Shown here: positions 9,136 through 17,608 of the stretch, piece after piece
Layout of the letters: each line of letters starts with the position of its first letter
Position numbering within the stretch: position 1 is the stretch's first letter
From: Planctomycetota bacterium
Lineage (GTDB): Bacteria; Planctomycetota; UBA11346
Direction: 5' to 3'
DNA length: 64,000 nt
Assembly: GCA_016745075.1 (NCBI GenBank)
Contig: JADGDD010000006.1
Coordinates: 124,001 to 188,000 of the forward strand
The notes under the pieces: generated by a model
What the model was told of the DNA's origin: nothing
Database searches by the model: none
What the model saw: the letters and a program-made list of their open reading frames with translations, nothing else
Position numbers and translations under genes: made by a program

Positions 9136-9733
9136 CAAACCGGCTAAACAAAGAGGGGCTTTGCAAGGTTAATTGCCAGCCACCAATGCTTTGTTGGCCG
9201 CTACCGATGGTCTCTTTGTACCAGTCTTTAATGTCTTTTTGAATAGCTTTGTGCTTACCGTCAAAGTGGCCGCTAGCGCTCCAATAGGTATCGCCGTTCT
9301 GGCAAGAAATTAAATGAGATTCAAGTCCGACAACAATAGGGTCAAAGCTCACAAAAGCATCTATACGGCCAATAACAATAGCATCAACATGATGGGATTC
9401 GCGGAATTTTCGTAAATGTTCTGGGGTAATAACACGGAGTGATGGCAGTTCTTTACCAAAGGCAAAGTCTCGATCCTTTTCAGTAATGGTGACTATCTCG
9501 TATTGGCCAAGTTCACGAAAGGCAGAGGCCAGAGCGCTATCAAGGCTGTTTGCAGCTTTGCCAACGGAGTTATGTCGATAAAGGGGAAGAATCGCAACCC
9601 GTTGCAAATCGCGTGCTGCTTCAACTGTATGATAAGAAAAAGATGTAGGTGCAGGCTTGCCGCCAGAGCGACCAAAGCAGCCAAACTGAAATAAACAGAA
9701 CACAGCTAAGAGAAGAGGCAATAAATGTTTCAT
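9101..9733 (-). CDS. Lipoprotein with a CsgG/LpoB-like alpha-beta domain
   Basis: This is a 210-residue predicted lipoprotein: a short basic N-terminus, a hydrophobic core and the lipobox FQFGC with the lipidated Cys19. After it comes the sequence RVAILPLYRHNSVG, then a helix ending in a beta strand (YEIVTITEKDRD), then HVDAIVIGRI. This 'VAILP ... DAIVIG' arrangement is seen in the CsgG, LpoB and related envelope lipoprotein folds, which help assemble or activate envelope machinery. Its start overlaps the stop of the upstream coiled-coil lipoprotein gene by four bases (ATGA), so it is the third gene of a lipoprotein operon. The fold assignment is an inference. Confidence 0.65.
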   Translation of the reverse strand: MKHLLPLLLAVFCLFQFGCFGRSGGKPAPTSFSYHTVEAARDLQRVAILPLYRHNSVGKAANSLDSALASAFRELGQYEIVTITEKDRDFAFGKELPSLRVITPEHLRKFRESHHVDAIVIGRIDAFVSFDPIVVGLESHLISCQNGDTYWSASGHFDGKHKAIQKDIKDWYKETIGSGQQSIGGWQLTLQSPSLFSRFVTDRLVESVLW

Positions 9734-10926
9734 TGAATAATGCTCGCTTTCTTGCTGCGGTTTTTAATAGATAATACTTCGTCTTTTAAATTATTTTGCA
9801 TGTCTTTGACACCTTTGGTATCGCTGGCCTGTAGTTTCAAAAAGATACCAATCAACTGATAATAATCTTTCTCAAAGCGTAGTGCATCTTCTAGGGCACG
9901 ATCTTTTTCTTTTGCCAATTGTTCATTTTGAGCCAGTAAGGTGTTGTTGTAATCTTTAATGGCATACCATTTATTTTCGGCTTTATCTAAGCGGTCAGCT
10001 TTTGATTGAAAACCTTCCATAATAAGTGCATTTTTTTCAGCGTCAGCTTCTATGGATTTCTTTAAAGCATCTAATTGGGCAAGGTCTTCCTGTGCGGCTT
10101 GCAATGCTTTCTTGGTATTGTGTAAACGTTCCAGAACAGTGTTGGTGCCACTAATCGATTGGGGGCCTTTACTATAAGCTCCACGACCGGTTCCTGTAAC
10201 TTTATCGCGCAGAGTGGCGTTCTCTTTTTCTAAGGCATCAATATATTCTTGTAGACGTGGAGATGGGGTCCATCCCGTTGGATACCGTTGTGGTGTAGGC
10301 GCAGGCGCAGCGGCGGTCAGGGCTGCTTGAGCTTGGACCGCAGCCTTTTCTTTTTCTGCGAGTTCTTTTTGAATCACAGCATTTGCTTTGTAAGTGGTTA
10401 TTTCTGTTGTCAGTAGCTTGATACTGTGATCTCGTTCTTTGATCGTCTCATGAAGGAGACGGAGCGCATCATCGTGTTGTTGTTGCTGTTTAGCCAACTC
10501 TTGTGTGTGTTGTTCTTGTAGCTCTTTGCTGAGTGTAGCCAGAGAGTCTTTTTGGTTTTCTTTGAGTGTTAACAAGGTTTGTTCATGAATAACTTCTTTT
10601 TGTGCAATGGTGTCGGCATGGTCTTGAAGAGCCATCGCAAGAACCTTTGCGTGCTGAGTTTTGAGCATGGTTATTTGCTCAGCTGTTCGTCTTTCTAATT
10701 GCATCGGTTCCGCTGTAAGAAGAGGTGAAGCTGGTGGAGCTTTTGCTGTTTGTGTGGATACAGGGATGTTGTCTTTTTCATGTTGCTGCTCATGAGGTGC
10801 CGTATCTACTTGTTGTGTTTGCGTTGCAGAATCTGGCGTGTTTGTGGCTGGGCGACTATCTGAGCAGCCGTACAATATAGTAAGAAGTACAATGGAAAAC
10901 AGAGCAAGGGTTCGTAGTGAAAGCAT
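9730..10926 (-). CDS. Coiled-coil lipoprotein (paralogue of its upstream neighbour)
   Basis: This 398-residue lipoprotein has the lipobox LYGC (Cys21), followed by the SDS stretch shared with the next gene. A low-complexity Ser/Thr/Pro/Gln linker (about 25-75) is followed by long predicted coiled coils at about 80-200 and 225-380, with a Pro-rich break near 210-220 (APAPTPQRYPTGW). The C-terminal block YYQLIGIFLKLQASDT matches YDLISRILKLQANDT in the neighbouring lipoprotein, so the two are probably an old tandem duplication. The Shine-Dalgarno GGGAG lies 5 bases before the ATG. It is likely an outer-membrane-anchored periplasmic spacer or scaffold. The function is unknown. Confidence 0.7.
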   Translation of the reverse strand: MLSLRTLALFSIVLLTILYGCSDSRPATNTPDSATQTQQVDTAPHEQQHEKDNIPVSTQTAKAPPASPLLTAEPMQLERRTAEQITMLKTQHAKVLAMALQDHADTIAQKEVIHEQTLLTLKENQKDSLATLSKELQEQHTQELAKQQQQHDDALRLLHETIKERDHSIKLLTTEITTYKANAVIQKELAEKEKAAVQAQAALTAAAPAPTPQRYPTGWTPSPRLQEYIDALEKENATLRDKVTGTGRGAYSKGPQSISGTNTVLERLHNTKKALQAAQEDLAQLDALKKSIEADAEKNALIMEGFQSKADRLDKAENKWYAIKDYNNTLLAQNEQLAKEKDRALEDALRFEKDYYQLIGIFLKLQASDTKGVKDMQNNLKDEVLSIKNRSKKASIIQ

Positions 10927-10935
10927 GTTGTCTCC

Positions 10936-12309
10936 CTATTTATCAGTTTGAGTATTGGTGTGAAATAATTCAATAACACGGCGTTTTTCGTATTCTAATT
11001 TGTCGGTGTCATTTGCTTGTAGTTTCAAGATCCGAGAGATAAGGTCATAAAGTTGTCGCTCTGCTTCTAAACGACCGATTTTAGCAGAATCAAGATATTC
11101 ATTGGTTCTGTCCAGTTCTTGTTGCAAGGTGGTTACACTTTGTTGAGACGCTAAGTGGCTTCCTTGATAGCTTTTTAATTCATTGATCGTGTTTTGCATA
11201 GAGGTGATGCGTTCTTCAGTAAGGGTTCTGTTGTTATGTGCCTGTTCAAGCTGTCCTGTAAGCAACTTCTTATGTTGTAGGGCAGTATCGCGCTCTGTGG
11301 TAATGCGGGTAAGGCGCTCAAGCACTGTTTCATTTCTGTTTTCGTCGTTGGTTAAAATGTTATCTACTTGATGTTGATTGTTCGACAAATGTCCCTCAAT
11401 TTGATTGAGGCGTGCTTCAAGAATTTCTCTGCTTTCTACCTCTGCGCGTAATTGCTCTTCCTGTTTGCGTTGCATCTCTATTTCTTTACGGGTTAGTTTC
11501 TCAATTTGTTTATGTAACCGTTCCTGTTCACGCAATAATTGCGATGTTTGTGATTCAAGTTTATCACGTTCCAAGGTTAAAGTAATAAAACGTTTTTCTT
11601 CTGCTCGTTGCTGCTCGTTGATTTGTAAACGACTATCTTTGCCGAGGGTTGTTTTAACCAGCGCTATATCTGCTCTATGTTCTGCTTCTCTCCGAGTAAG
11701 TGTTTTGCTATGTTCTTTTTGTAATTCGGCTACTGTTGCGGTGTGATCTTTTTGAATGGTGCTGATTTCTTGATCATATTTGAGAACGATTTCATCTAAG
11801 CGTCGCTCATAATGTTCTCGCAATTTAAGAAAACGTTTTTGTACCGTTTCGCTTTCTCTATCTATGCGTTTCTCTTCTTCACGAATAGCTCGTTCAATTT
11901 CTTGTCCGCCATGACGAATGCCGAGATTGCGGATTTCGATAACTGGATCATTCACAGTGAGGGGGTCATTTAAATCAAAGAGGCCGCCAATAATGTGAGC
12001 AATAGCTGAGTGCTCGCCTACAATTTCACTGATTTTGATCTCGGCTTTGATGCGGGTTTTGTCTGATGTGTAGACGCGTAAGAGGGTCATTTCATCAACC
12101 CCATCTTGAGAGCCAATAGGCAGTTCAATAAACAGTTTGTCATTTAGAGTGCTCAGTTTGGTGATATGGCTTTCTAGGGGCTCATCTGCACGCATGTTTT
12201 TGAGAGAACTATGCACCGTTTTGCCTGTGCGGCCGGTACTATCACTACAGCCCCAGAGAAATAACAAGCCTGCACAAGAAATGGTCAGAACCATTCGGAA
12301 AGTCAACAT
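10936..12309 (-). CDS. Coiled-coil lipoprotein with an N-terminal FlgT-C-like beta domain
   Basis: This 457-residue predicted lipoprotein has the lipobox LWGC (Cys21). Residues about 58-115 (KLFIELPIGSQDGVDEMTLLRVY, then EIKISEIVGEHSAIAHI) follow the 'invariant G-x-x-DGV ... vY ... V-E-V ... S-A' pattern of the small beta-barrel seen at the C-terminus of FlgT and in other envelope proteins. Residues about 130-420 are a nearly unbroken charged coiled coil. The C-terminus carries the LKLQANDT motif shared with the next gene, 9 bases downstream. A Shine-Dalgarno AAGGA lies 7 bases before the ATG. It is the first gene of the three-gene lipoprotein operon. The function is unknown. Confidence 0.7.
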   Translation of the reverse strand: MLTFRMVLTISCAGLLFLWGCSDSTGRTGKTVHSSLKNMRADEPLESHITKLSTLNDKLFIELPIGSQDGVDEMTLLRVYTSDKTRIKAEIKISEIVGEHSAIAHIIGGLFDLNDPLTVNDPVIEIRNLGIRHGGQEIERAIREEEKRIDRESETVQKRFLKLREHYERRLDEIVLKYDQEISTIQKDHTATVAELQKEHSKTLTRREAEHRADIALVKTTLGKDSRLQINEQQRAEEKRFITLTLERDKLESQTSQLLREQERLHKQIEKLTRKEIEMQRKQEEQLRAEVESREILEARLNQIEGHLSNNQHQVDNILTNDENRNETVLERLTRITTERDTALQHKKLLTGQLEQAHNNRTLTEERITSMQNTINELKSYQGSHLASQQSVTTLQQELDRTNEYLDSAKIGRLEAERQLYDLISRILKLQANDTDKLEYEKRRVIELFHTNTQTDK

Positions 12310-12500
12310 GTGTGTATCCTTTATCTACTTACAAGACCGGTATCATTGTATGCGCTGTTAGAGAGCACGCCTTACAGGCAGCTACGCGTTTTTCATGCCA
12401 TACTTGAAAGCATAGAGAGTATGTAAAAGTTCCTTATTGCCAGATGCATACAGCACTAAGGATATGACCGCTCTAACAGCAGACAGAGGAGGGGCTGAGC

Positions 12501-13433
12501 ATGGCTCGTGCGCTTATTTTTCCTGGACAAGGATCACAATACGTTGGTATGGGCATGGAGTTAGCAGAACGCTATCCCGTTGCTCGTGAAGTGCTTGATC
12601 AAGCAGATGAGGCACTTGGTTTTGCTCTGTCAGATATCATAGCCAATGGTCCAGAAGACGAATTGACACGAACTGACATCAGCCAGCCAGCTATTTTAAC
12701 TGCAAGCTGGATGGCCTTCCGTGTACTAGAGCATAGTCTTTCTACCGTCTCCTTTGCAGCAACTGCTGGTTTAAGCCTTGGTGAATACACCGCTTTGGTT
12801 GCAGCAGGTGCGGTCAGCTTTGAAGATGCTTTGCGCCTTGTGCGTTTGCGCGGAGAAGCGATGCAAGATGCTTCTGAGCTTGTGCCAAGTGGTATGGTGG
12901 CCCTTGTTGGTGCTGATGAGAAAACGGCTCAAGCCTTGTGCGACGCGGTTGCTGATGGTGCTGTTCTACAGGTTGCCAACTTAAATAGTACTGGCCAAGT
13001 AGTTATATCTGGTGAAACGAGTGCCTGTGAACGTGCTATTGCAGCAGCTAAAGAACACGGAATTCGTCGTGCTTTATCATTGCCAGTAGCAGGTGCTTTT
13101 CATAGCGAGCTTATGCGTCCAGCGGCAGAACGATTACAAGAAGCCGTTGATAGGACTAAATTCGTAGACCCTCGTGTTCCAGTATACGCCAACGTGTCAG
13201 CAGCCCCAGTGACCGAAGCTGGAGAAATTGGTGATTTATTGATTCGTCAGCTCACCAGCCCTGTCCGTTGGGCCGATTCATGCATCTCCATGAACGAAAC
13301 TGGAATCACCGAATTCTGGGAACTTGGTCCTGGCAAAGCATTGTGCGGTATGATTAGTCGCACTGTCAAAGATGTGACTGTAGCCAACCTCGATAAAGCG
13401 GGTGATGTTTTGCGCCTCGCACAAAGTGACTAA
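12501..13433 (+). CDS. fabD: Malonyl-CoA:ACP transacylase
   Basis: FabD loads malonyl groups onto acyl carrier protein for type II fatty-acid synthesis. The 310-residue protein has the family's PGQGSQ at 8-13, the nucleophile Ser92 in GLSLGEYTAL and the catalytic His201 in GAFHSELM, the same residue numbers as in E. coli FabD. It is preceded by a strong Shine-Dalgarno (GAGGAGGGG). It stands alone here, with no fabH, fabG or acpP beside it. It faces mnmA convergently across a 113-bp gap in which no clear terminator was seen. Confidence 0.96.
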   Translation: MARALIFPGQGSQYVGMGMELAERYPVAREVLDQADEALGFALSDIIANGPEDELTRTDISQPAILTASWMAFRVLEHSLSTVSFAATAGLSLGEYTALVAAGAVSFEDALRLVRLRGEAMQDASELVPSGMVALVGADEKTAQALCDAVADGAVLQVANLNSTGQVVISGETSACERAIAAAKEHGIRRALSLPVAGAFHSELMRPAAERLQEAVDRTKFVDPRVPVYANVSAAPVTEAGEIGDLLIRQLTSPVRWADSCISMNETGITEFWELGPGKALCGMISRTVKDVTVANLDKAGDVLRLAQSD

Positions 13434-13546
13434 GTTATTTCTTGCACTAGATTTGAGTGTAGATTTTTCTCAGAAATAAAGACCACTCAGTTCCGTTACG
13501 GGTCAAGCCTGTTGCACGGGATGTTGTCAAAGCCTGTGCCGTGTGT

Positions 13547-14659
13547 TTACACGTTATTGTGGGCCTCAGTACCTTCTTTGATAAACCAACCACCACCAAG
13601 GCAAAGGCTACCATCATCACTGTAGGCAACGCAGGCTTGTCCAGGGCTTGGTTTGGTTTGTGGTTCGTCGTAAACAACACGTGCGCTCCCAGCATTGTCT
13701 GTCGGGAAAATATGAGCAGGAACAGGACGCGATCGGTATCTGTTGCGTACACTACAGCGTAAACCCTCTGTGCTGAGAGGTGCCAAGTGCCAGGTGCAGT
13801 CACGTAATTCGGCCTCGGTCACTAACAGCTCATCTTTTCGACCAAGGACAACGGTGTTGCTCTCCATCTGGATATCAACGACGTAGAGCGGTTCTTTCCA
13901 TGCTACACCAAGGCCTCGACGTTGGCCAATGGTGAAGGCACAGACACCGTTGTGTTCGCCCAGTACGGTACCATCTGTGAGAGTGATGTGTCCTGGCTGG
14001 AAAGCATCGGGTATTTCTCGGCGCAAAAAACCGTCTATGCCTTCATCGCCAATAAAACAGATATCTTGGCTTTCTTTTTTGTTAGCGGTGCTGATTTTGC
14101 GTGCTTGTGACATTTCCCGCACTTCGTCTTTGGTGAGATGCCCCAATGGAAAGCGTGCGTGTGCAAGCTGTTCTTGAGTAAGGCTGAAGAGGAAGTAGCT
14201 CTGATCTTTCATGGTATCGGCAGCAGCACCTAAGCAGTATCTATCGCCTTGTTGAACCACTCGGGCGTAATGACCAGTAGCAACGCCAGCAGCCCCAATA
14301 GACTTGGCGTATTTCCATAAATCACCAAATTTTAAGGTCTCATTACAGCGGACGCAGGGGTTGGGGGTTTCGCCGCGCTGATAGCTTGTGACAAAATCGT
14401 CAACGACTCCTGCACGAAATTCATCCTCCATATCAAGAACATAATGCGGAACATTGGCGGTTAGGGCAACGCTTCGTGCATCAATGGTTTCAGTTGGGCT
14501 ACAGCACGCATCTTCACGGACGAAACCGCCGTCTAGCTCAGCACAGGGCCAGAGCTTCATAGTAACGCCAACAATATCATACGCTTGTTCAGCCATCAGG
14601 ACTGCGGTGAGGCTGGAGTCTACTCCGCCGCTCATGCCAACTACCCATCGTTCACTCAT
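13547..14659 (-). CDS. mnmA: tRNA-specific 2-thiouridylase MnmA
   Basis: MnmA thiolates U34 at position 2 in the tRNAs for Lys, Glu and Gln, using ATP and sulfur relayed through two cysteines. The 370-residue protein has the PP-loop SGGVDSS at 10-16. Cys102 (NPCVRC) and Cys201 (DICFIGD) match the pair that forms the catalytic disulfide in E. coli MnmA. The frame is open to 14980, but the ATG at 14659 gives the family N-terminus (MSERWVVGMSGGVDSS) and the normal length. The extension is unlike any MnmA. Confidence 0.95.
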   Translation of the reverse strand: MSERWVVGMSGGVDSSLTAVLMAEQAYDIVGVTMKLWPCAELDGGFVREDACCSPTETIDARSVALTANVPHYVLDMEDEFRAGVVDDFVTSYQRGETPNPCVRCNETLKFGDLWKYAKSIGAAGVATGHYARVVQQGDRYCLGAAADTMKDQSYFLFSLTQEQLAHARFPLGHLTKDEVREMSQARKISTANKKESQDICFIGDEGIDGFLRREIPDAFQPGHITLTDGTVLGEHNGVCAFTIGQRRGLGVAWKEPLYVVDIQMESNTVVLGRKDELLVTEAELRDCTWHLAPLSTEGLRCSVRNRYRSRPVPAHIFPTDNAGSARVVYDEPQTKPSPGQACVAYSDDGSLCLGGGWFIKEGTEAHNNV

Positions 14660-15027
14660 GGCGAGAATAGTGTGTGTTTTTCCTGTAAAACAAGCCTTCT
14701 CATCTATGTCATTGGTGAAGAGCTTACAGGCTGGAGCTGTTATGAAAAAAGAGTTTGTGGCGTGTGTCTTTTTCGGGCATCTTCTTGCGGTGAGGTAGTC
14801 TTGCTTGGGGCTTGCGTGGGCCCAGATCTTTGTATAATTATGTACCGAAAATAACAAGCTAGCCACCCCTTGGGTGCGGCCCTGTGGAACGATCCTAGCA
14901 GTTGGCCGATGAAAGCGCAAGCGGTTAGGTCTGTTATTTGTTTGAAAATGAGTACGTTGTGTTTTAACATAACCGCTCAAACAAGATGCTTTGAAGAAGG
15001 CATAGAATAAAGGTTAAATACACAGAC
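14660..15027. other. 368-bp divergent intergenic region between mnmA and rpoD
   Basis: There is no credible gene here. Open frames in this stretch are low-quality extensions of mnmA or short. It holds a plausible rpoD promoter (described separately) and a leader of about 180 nt before the rpoD start. The leader contains a short CACCCC/GGGTG hairpin at about 14874-14887 but no recognised riboswitch. Confidence 0.6.
14812..14838 (+). promoter_or_regulatory. Candidate sigma-70 promoter for rpoD
   Basis: A perfect -10 hexamer TATAAT lies at 14833-14838. The best -35 match, TTGCGT, is at 14812-14817 with a short 15-bp spacer. Transcription would start near 14845. The -10 is convincing; the -35 is less so. 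Confidence 0.45.
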
Positions 15028-16983
15028 ATGGCTAAAACAACAACAAAAGCAGCTTCAACGAAAAAAGCCCCAGCTAAAAAGGCGGCAACAAAGAAAGCAG
15101 CCGTTCGGAAAACGGCTGCTAAGAAGTCTAGTGCGAAGAAAAAAACAGCAGAAGTAGTTGAGACAGAAGTAGTAGCGGTTGAGACTCTTGAACCTGTTGT
15201 TGAGACAGAAACAGGATCCGTTGATTTACCAGAAGGTGGTGAAGCGGCGGCAGAGGGTGCTGAAGGAGCAAAGGCTGCTGAAGGAGCAGAGGGCACGGAT
15301 GAAGTGCCGCTTCCTGAAGTCAGTCCAGACATCACAATCGATGAATTGATTGCGCTCTTAGTGAAGCATGCGGGTGAAAAGAAGACGGTTACGTATGATC
15401 TTTTGAATCGTTTGATTCCAGAGGGAATGAACGAGCCTGAGCTGCTAGACACCGTTCTCGATCGTCTGAACGATAAAAAGATTGAGCTCGTCGAAGAAAT
15501 GGAAGAAACAGACCTTGCGGCTGATATGTCTGCGGCAAACGTCAATGACTTCGATAGTGAAGATGCTGAAGCACCAAGTATTTATGAAGATGTGAACCCG
15601 CTTGCTAGTGAAACCGAATTTGCAGATAAGATTGACGACCCTGTTCGTATGTACTTGTCACAAATGGGTGAGATTCCACTGCTGACTCGTGATCAAGAAA
15701 TTGAACTGGCTCGTCGGATTGAAATCTATCGTGAAGGTTTCCGCGCCAAAGTTATGAGTATGCCAGAGGCTATCCGCCGAGGTATTGCATGGGTGGAAGA
15801 GCAGCGAGAGATTAAAGAACTTCAAGAGAAGAACGCTAAAAGCCAAGGCTCATCGCCATCTCGTGATGATTATCTTGAGCGTGCGAACCGTCACTTGGAA
15901 ACACTTTATGCCTTAATTGAGCATGTAAGCCCACTTGTTGAGAAAATGTTGGTCAATGAAGATGATCAACGAGACCGATTATTGTATCGTAATCGCATGC
16001 AGCGCGCTGCCCGTTTGCTTGAAGAGATGGAACTTGATTCAAAAACGGTTATCGACATCAAAGACGAGATGCTCGATGCTCGTCGCCGTGTATTGCGTAT
16101 GCGCCGTGAAGTGCAGCAAGCCAAGCGTAAGAAGGGCAATGTTGCAGAGAAACAAGAGCAAATGGTTGACCTTGCTCGTTCCATTGGTGAAGGTCCAGAA
16201 GCCTTTGTCCGTCGTTACACGACTGTTTCTCGTCGTTTCCGCTTGTATGAAGATGCAAAGCAGCGTCTTTCTTGTGGTAATCTACGTTTGGTAGTTTCTA
16301 TCGCCAAAAAATACCGTAACCGTGGCTTGTCTTTTCTTGACCTTATTCAAGAAGGTAATGCTGGCTTGATGAAGGCGGTAGAGAAATACGAATACAAACG
16401 TGGATATAAGTTCTCGACCTATGCAACTTGGTGGATTCGCCAAGGGATTACCCGTGCTATTGCAGACCAAGCACGGACCATTCGTATTCCAGTGCACATG
16501 ATTGAAACCATGGGTAAACTGCGTAAAATTCAGAAAGATGTCTTGCAAGATACAGGCCGTGAAGCCACTATCGAAGAGGTCTCTGAACGTGCTGGTATCA
16601 GCGTGACTGAATGTAAACGTATCATGAAGGTCAGTAAGCATCCAATCAGTTTGGACCGCCCAATTGGTGACAGTGATGATTGTTACTTCGGTGATTTCCT
16701 TGAAGATAAGAGCGTTGAAAACCCAGCAAATATCAGTTCAAATGAAATGCTCAAAGAGAAGATTACAGAAGTGCTGGATACGCTTTCTGATCGTGAACGT
16801 GAAATCATCTGCCTTCGTTATGGCATTGGTGATGGGTATACTTATACCTTAGAAGAGGTTGGTCGTCGCTTTAATGTTACTCGCGAACGTGTTCGTCAGA
16901 TTGAAGCTAAGGCCATTAAGAAGCTTCAGCATCCAATCCGTTCTCGTAAGCTTGAGGGCTTTATTGATACTAAAGCATACTAG
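15028..16983 (+). CDS. rpoD: Primary sigma factor (sigma-70/RpoD) with a lysine/alanine-rich N-terminal tail
   Basis: This 651-residue housekeeping sigma factor directs RNA polymerase to -35/-10 promoters. Residues 1-43 are almost only Lys, Ala, Thr and Ser, like a histone H1 tail. Residues 44-95 are acidic. Sigma region 1.1 follows (about 98-155), then 1.2 ([16 protein letters not shown]), a large non-conserved insert rich in charged residues, region 2 ([39 protein letters not shown]), region 3 ([13 protein letters not shown]), and region 4 with the helix-turn-helix [18 protein letters not shown]. The long minus-strand frame opposite the N-terminus is a by-product of this repetitive sequence. 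It is followed by a strong terminator. Confidence 0.96.
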   Translation: MAKTTTKAASTKKAPAKKAATKKAAVRKTAAKKSSAKKKTAEVVETEVVAVETLEPVVETETGSVDLPEGGEAAAEGAEGAKAAEGAEGTDEVPLPEVSPDITIDELIALLVKHAGEKKTVTYDLLNRLIPEGMNEPELLDTVLDRLNDKKIELVEEMEETDLAADMSAANVNDFDSEDAEAPSIYEDVNPLASETEFADKIDDPVRMYLSQMGEIPLLTRDQEIELARRIEIYREGFRAKVMSMPEAIRRGIAWVEEQREIKELQEKNAKSQGSSPSRDDYLERANRHLETLYALIEHVSPLVEKMLVNEDDQRDRLLYRNRMQRAARLLEEMELDSKTVIDIKDEMLDARRRVLRMRREVQQAKRKKGNVAEKQEQMVDLARSIGEGPEAFVRRYTTVSRRFRLYEDAKQRLSCGNLRLVVSIAKKYRNRGLSFLDLIQEGNAGLMKAVEKYEYKRGYKFSTYATWWIRQGITRAIADQARTIRIPVHMIETMGKLRKIQKDVLQDTGREATIEEVSERAGISVTECKRIMKVSKHPISLDRPIGDSDDCYFGDFLEDKSVENPANISSNEMLKEKITEVLDTLSDREREIICLRYGIGDGYTYTLEEVGRRFNVTRERVRQIEAKAIKKLQHPIRSRKLEGFIDTKAY

Positions 16984-17039
16984 ATATTACTCGCATGCTA
17001 AACGAACGAACTGTTGTTATTTCGTTTCTATGAATCACG

Positions 17040-17072
17040 AAAAAACGGAGAGCATAACGCTCTCCGTTTTTT
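17040..17072 (+). terminator. rpoD intrinsic terminator
   Basis: A 14-bp perfect stem (17040-17053 with 17059-17072; core CGGAGAGC/GCTCTCCG) has the 5-base loop ATAAC and ends in six Ts. It starts about 57 bases after the rpoD stop. This is a textbook rho-independent terminator. Confidence 0.92.
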
Positions 17073-17187
17073 CGTTTTACAAGATAAGCTAAGGACTTAC
17101 GTCTGTCCCTGCGGGAAGGGTTGTTGACAGCCCTGCTTCTCTGTCAGAATTAGGTTGTTTTTTTTATGGCTTTGATAGGATTCTGGC

Positions 17188-17373
17188 ATGAGTTACAACG
17201 ACCGAGAATTAGCTGACCGTTTCCAACGCCTTGCCCTCCAACATGGAATGGAAGAGACCGCAGATGCCATGGGTATCAAGCGTTTGACTCTCCAAAACTG
17301 GATCAACAACGGCATTCCACAAACTCGCATGCGCGACGTTAAAGCGTGGGTTGCTGAACGCCAAGGCATCTGA
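17188..17373 (+). CDS. Small helix-turn-helix protein
   Basis: This 61-residue protein looks like a minimal DNA-binding domain. Residues about 17-42 (EETADAMGIKRLTLQNWINN) read as helix-turn-recognition helix, with 'TADAMGIKRLTLQNWI' matching the pattern of XRE/MerR/DUF-type HTH units that choose DNA by the second helix. A flanking N-terminal amphipathic helix and a final helix (RMRDVKAWVAERQ) complete the fold. An AGGA Shine-Dalgarno lies 7 bases upstream. There is no partner domain. It is an orphan after the rpoD terminator and is followed by a predicted structured RNA. Confidence 0.6.
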   Translation: MSYNDRELADRFQRLALQHGMEETADAMGIKRLTLQNWINNGIPQTRMRDVKAWVAERQGI

Positions 17374-17400
17374 GTTTACACCTAAGTCTTTTATCTGATG

Positions 17401-17478
17401 CAGGTATGGGTTAGGGTAGCTAGCTGCTTTTGCTAGCAGCCGTGTCTCTCGATATTGAGACTAGCCATTTCCCATCTG
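17401..17478 (+). ncRNA. Predicted three-way-junction RNA element (orphan; possible riboswitch-like leader)
   Basis: In the 235-bp gap before the SDR-DoxX gene, a 78-nt segment folds by eye into a three-way junction. The closing helix pairs CAG and ATGGG (17401-17403, 17406-17410) with CCCATCTG (17471-17478). A 10-bp hairpin (17415-17424 with 17432-17441, one A-A mismatch) and a 5-bp hairpin (GTCTC 17444-17448 with GAGAC 17457-17461) branch from it. The right arm of the closing helix can instead pair with ATGCGGG just downstream, ahead of six Ts (17488-17493), which would act as a weak terminator. A 12-nt direct repeat TCTGATGC[A/G]GGT brackets it (17394-17405 and 17475-17486). No known riboswitch core was recognised. 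Confidence 0.35.
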
Positions 17479-17608
17479 ATGCGGGTGTTTTTTGTACCCC
17501 TTCATTTGTTGTTATAAAGACAAAGTACAGACTCTTCTCTTTTGCTTGCAGAGCGCTTGTTTTGTAAGGTAGAGTTGCCTTATTTGTGATTGTATGGTAT
17601 CATAAGAT

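Noticed and set aside
14660..14980. Longer start for mnmA
   Set aside because: The extension is unlike MnmA proteins, and the ATG at 14659 gives conserved residue numbering.
14964..15545. 193-codon minus-strand frame opposite the rpoD N-terminus
   Set aside because: It is a mirror of the repetitive Lys/Ala and Glu-rich coding sequence, made mostly of Ser, Ala and Phe, with no ribosome site and no domain.
17109..17130. Second terminator after rpoD
   Set aside because: A 6-bp AGGGTT/AGCCCT hairpin is present but it has no adjacent T run.
17391..17486. Fluoride (crcB) or TPP riboswitch in the 17.4 kb element
   Set aside because: Only the short string CTGATG recalls these classes; the conserved cores are missing.
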